A stretch of DNA of 7,113 nt. It comes from an uncultured Actinomycetes bacterium. GTDB taxonomy: Bacteria > Actinomycetota > Actinomycetes > Mycobacteriales > Mycobacteriaceae. Under the pieces are notes generated by a model. The model was not told the origin of the DNA. It saw only the letters and a list, made by a program, of their open reading frames with translations, and did no database searches. Location: contig CAIWCQ010000316.1 of assembly GCA_903911165.1 (NCBI GenBank), positions 1 through 7,113 of the forward strand. Reading direction: 5' to 3'. How positions within the stretch are numbered: the first letter of the stretch is position 1; every line of letters starts with the position of its first letter. Shown here in pieces: positions 5,749 to 7,113 of the stretch. The translations under genes and the position numbers were made by a program.

Positions 5749-7113
5749 ATGGCTGATTTCGATGCGACCGCTTCTGGCGCCGACCCCAGCGTCGGCGAAC
5801 TCGCGCTGGAGGACCGCGTCGCGTTGCGCCGGGTGGCGGGGCTGTCCACCGAGCTCGCCGATGTCTCCGAAGTCGAATACCGCCAGCTGCGGCTGGAACG
5901 GGTGGTCCTGGTAGGTGTGTGGACCCAGGGCAGCGCGGCCGACGCCGACGCCAGCCTCGCCGAACTCGCCGCGCTCGCCGAGACCGCCGGTTCAGAGGTA
6001 CTCGAGGGCATCATCCAGCGCCGCGACAAGCCCGACCCGGCCACCTACATCGGCTCCGGCAAGGCCGCCGAACTGCGCGAGATCGTCACCGCGACGCAGG
6101 CCGACACCGTCATCTGTGACGGCGAACTGAGTCCGGCTCAGCTCAACGCCTTGGAGAAGGTGGTCAAGGTCAAGGTGGTCGACCGCACCGCGCTGATCCT
6201 GGACATCTTCGCCCAGCACGCCACCAGCCGGGAGGGTAAGGCCCAGGTAGAACTGGCCCAGATGCAGTACATGCTGCCGAGGCTGCGCGGGTGGGGCGAG
6301 TCGATGTCGCGTCAAGGTGGCGGCGCCGGTGGCAGCGGCGGCGGTGTCGGCACCCGCGGCCCCGGTGAGACCAAGATCGAGACCGACCGGCGCCGGATCC
6401 GGGAGCGGATGTCGCGACTACGCCGTGAAATCAAGGAGATGAAACAGGCCCGCGACACTCGGCGGAGCAAGCGGCTGCACAGCGACGTGCCGTCCATCGC
6501 GATCGTCGGTTACACCAATGCCGGTAAGTCCAGCCTGCTCAACGCCCTGACCGGGGCCGGCGTGCTGGTGGAGAACGCACTGTTCGCGACGCTTGAACCG
6601 ACCACCCGCCGAGGGCACTTCGACGACGGCCGACCGGTGGTCCTGACCGACACTGTCGGCTTCGTGCGCCACCTTCCCACCCAACTCATCGAGGCGTTTC
6701 GCTCCACCCTGGAAGAGGTTGTCGACGCCGATCTCCTGGTGCACGTCGTCGATGGATCCGATGTCAACCCAACGGCCCAGATCGAGGCGGTGCACGCGGT
6801 GATCCGCGAGGTGCAGAACGATCACCACGCCGCACCCGCTCCAGAGTTGTTGGTGATCAACAAGATTGACGTCGCAGAGGATCTGACGCTCGCACAGTTG
6901 CGCCGGGTGTTACCGGGCGCAGTGTTCGTCTCGGCTCATTCCGGCGAGGGTCTGGACCGCCTGCGCACCCGCCTGGGCGAATTGGTCGAACCCCGCGAGA
7001 CGACCGTCGATGTCACCAGTCCCTACGGCCGCGGCGATCTGGTCGCCCGGGTGCACAACGACGGCCGGGTCGATGCCACCGAGCACACCGAGCACGGCAC
7101 CCGGGTGAAAGCC
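5749..7113 (+). CDS. hflX: Ribosome-associated GTPase HflX, 3' end beyond the window
   Basis: HflX GTPases bind the 50S subunit and, in characterised bacteria, split or rescue stalled ribosomes under stress such as heat or antibiotics. The first 455 residues are present. Order: a variable N-terminus (1-48); the HflX N-terminal nucleotide-binding domain (about 50-185, with YIGSGKAAELR at 100-110 and ELAQMQYMLPRLRGWG at 168-183); a glycine-rich linker (190-202) leading into the GTRGPGETKIETDRRR motif (201-216); a basic coiled helix (212-242); then the G domain with G1 GYTNAGKSS (254-262), G2 around TLEPTTR (281-287), G3 DTVGF (301-305), G4 NKID (371-374) and G5 near SAHSG (395-399). The ATG at 5749 is chosen because an in-frame TGA at 5731-5733 leaves no earlier ATG, GTG or TTG. 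The reading frame reaches the window edge with no stop, so only a short C-terminus is missing. Confidence 0.95.
   Translation, partial: MADFDATASGADPSVGELALEDRVALRRVAGLSTELADVSEVEYRQLRLERVVLVGVWTQGSAADADASLAELAALAETAGSEVLEGIIQRRDKPDPATYIGSGKAAELREIVTATQADTVICDGELSPAQLNALEKVVKVKVVDRTALILDIFAQHATSREGKAQVELAQMQYMLPRLRGWGESMSRQGGGAGGSGGGVGTRGPGETKIETDRRRIRERMSRLRREIKEMKQARDTRRSKRLHSDVPSIAIVGYTNAGKSSLLNALTGAGVLVENALFATLEPTTRRGHFDDGRPVVLTDTVGFVRHLPTQLIEAFRSTLEEVVDADLLVHVVDGSDVNPTAQIEAVHAVIREVQNDHHAAPAPELLVINKIDVAEDLTLAQLRRVLPGAVFVSAHSGEGLDRLRTRLGELVEPRETTVDVTSPYGRGDLVARVHNDGRVDATEHTEHGTRVKA

Noticed and set aside
4689..6044. Minus-strand open frame of 451 codons across miaA end, dapF and hflX start
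   Set aside because: It lies antisense to genes with intact catalytic motifs, crosses their boundaries, and has an Arg/His/Gly-rich composition typical of shadow frames.
1..7113. Defence system, mobile element, CRISPR, prophage, tRNA/rRNA or attachment site
   Set aside because: All sequence is accounted for by conserved core genes with short gaps. No direct repeats of CRISPR type, terminal inverted repeats with a transposase, integrase motifs or tRNA-like folds were seen.

Overview
The window is a GC-rich actinobacterial chromosome segment whose gene content and order match a conserved mycobacterial locus: the tail of miaB, then homologues of M. tuberculosis Rv2732c, Rv2731, Rv2729c and Rv2728c, then miaA, dapF and hflX. 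The order, the protein lengths (DapF 289 aa with Cys87/Cys226) and the promoter style point to Mycobacterium or a close relative such as Mycolicibacterium. Species cannot be fixed from the sequence alone. Assignments to named M. tuberculosis genes rest on remembered synteny and sequence similarity, not on a search.

Layout. Bases 2-94 hold the last codons of the upstream gene, probably miaB. It overlaps the start of a four-helix membrane protein (91-750) that ends in an 18-bp tandem repeat. A DUF349 gene lies on the minus strand (747-2060) and converges on the membrane protein gene, the two stop codons sharing one CTAG. A 218-bp divergent intergenic region (2061-2278) separates the DUF349 gene from a DMT/EamA-like transporter gene (2279-3160). 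A tight plus-strand cluster follows: a LigB-like extradiol dioxygenase-fold protein (3186-3902), miaA (3902-4819), dapF (4824-5693) and hflX (5749 to the window end, incomplete).

How the genes relate. MiaA and MiaB act in succession on adenosine 37 of tRNAs that read codons starting with U. HflX is a ribosome-associated GTPase, so the locus leans towards translation. DapF makes meso-diaminopimelate for lysine and peptidoglycan. The transporter, the DUF349 protein, the four-helix membrane protein and the LigB-like protein have no function that can be read from the sequence.

The main structural points beyond ordinary annotation are two candidate leaderless promoters with the same geometry (a TANNNT hexamer, six bases, then GTG) before the LigB-like gene and dapF; the shared CTAG convergent stop; the in-frame hexapeptide minisatellite; and a LigB-like protein with a single histidine, which cannot form the usual metal site. 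I found no tRNA or rRNA, CRISPR, insertion sequence, phage gene or defence system. This reads as conserved core chromosome, not an accessory island.
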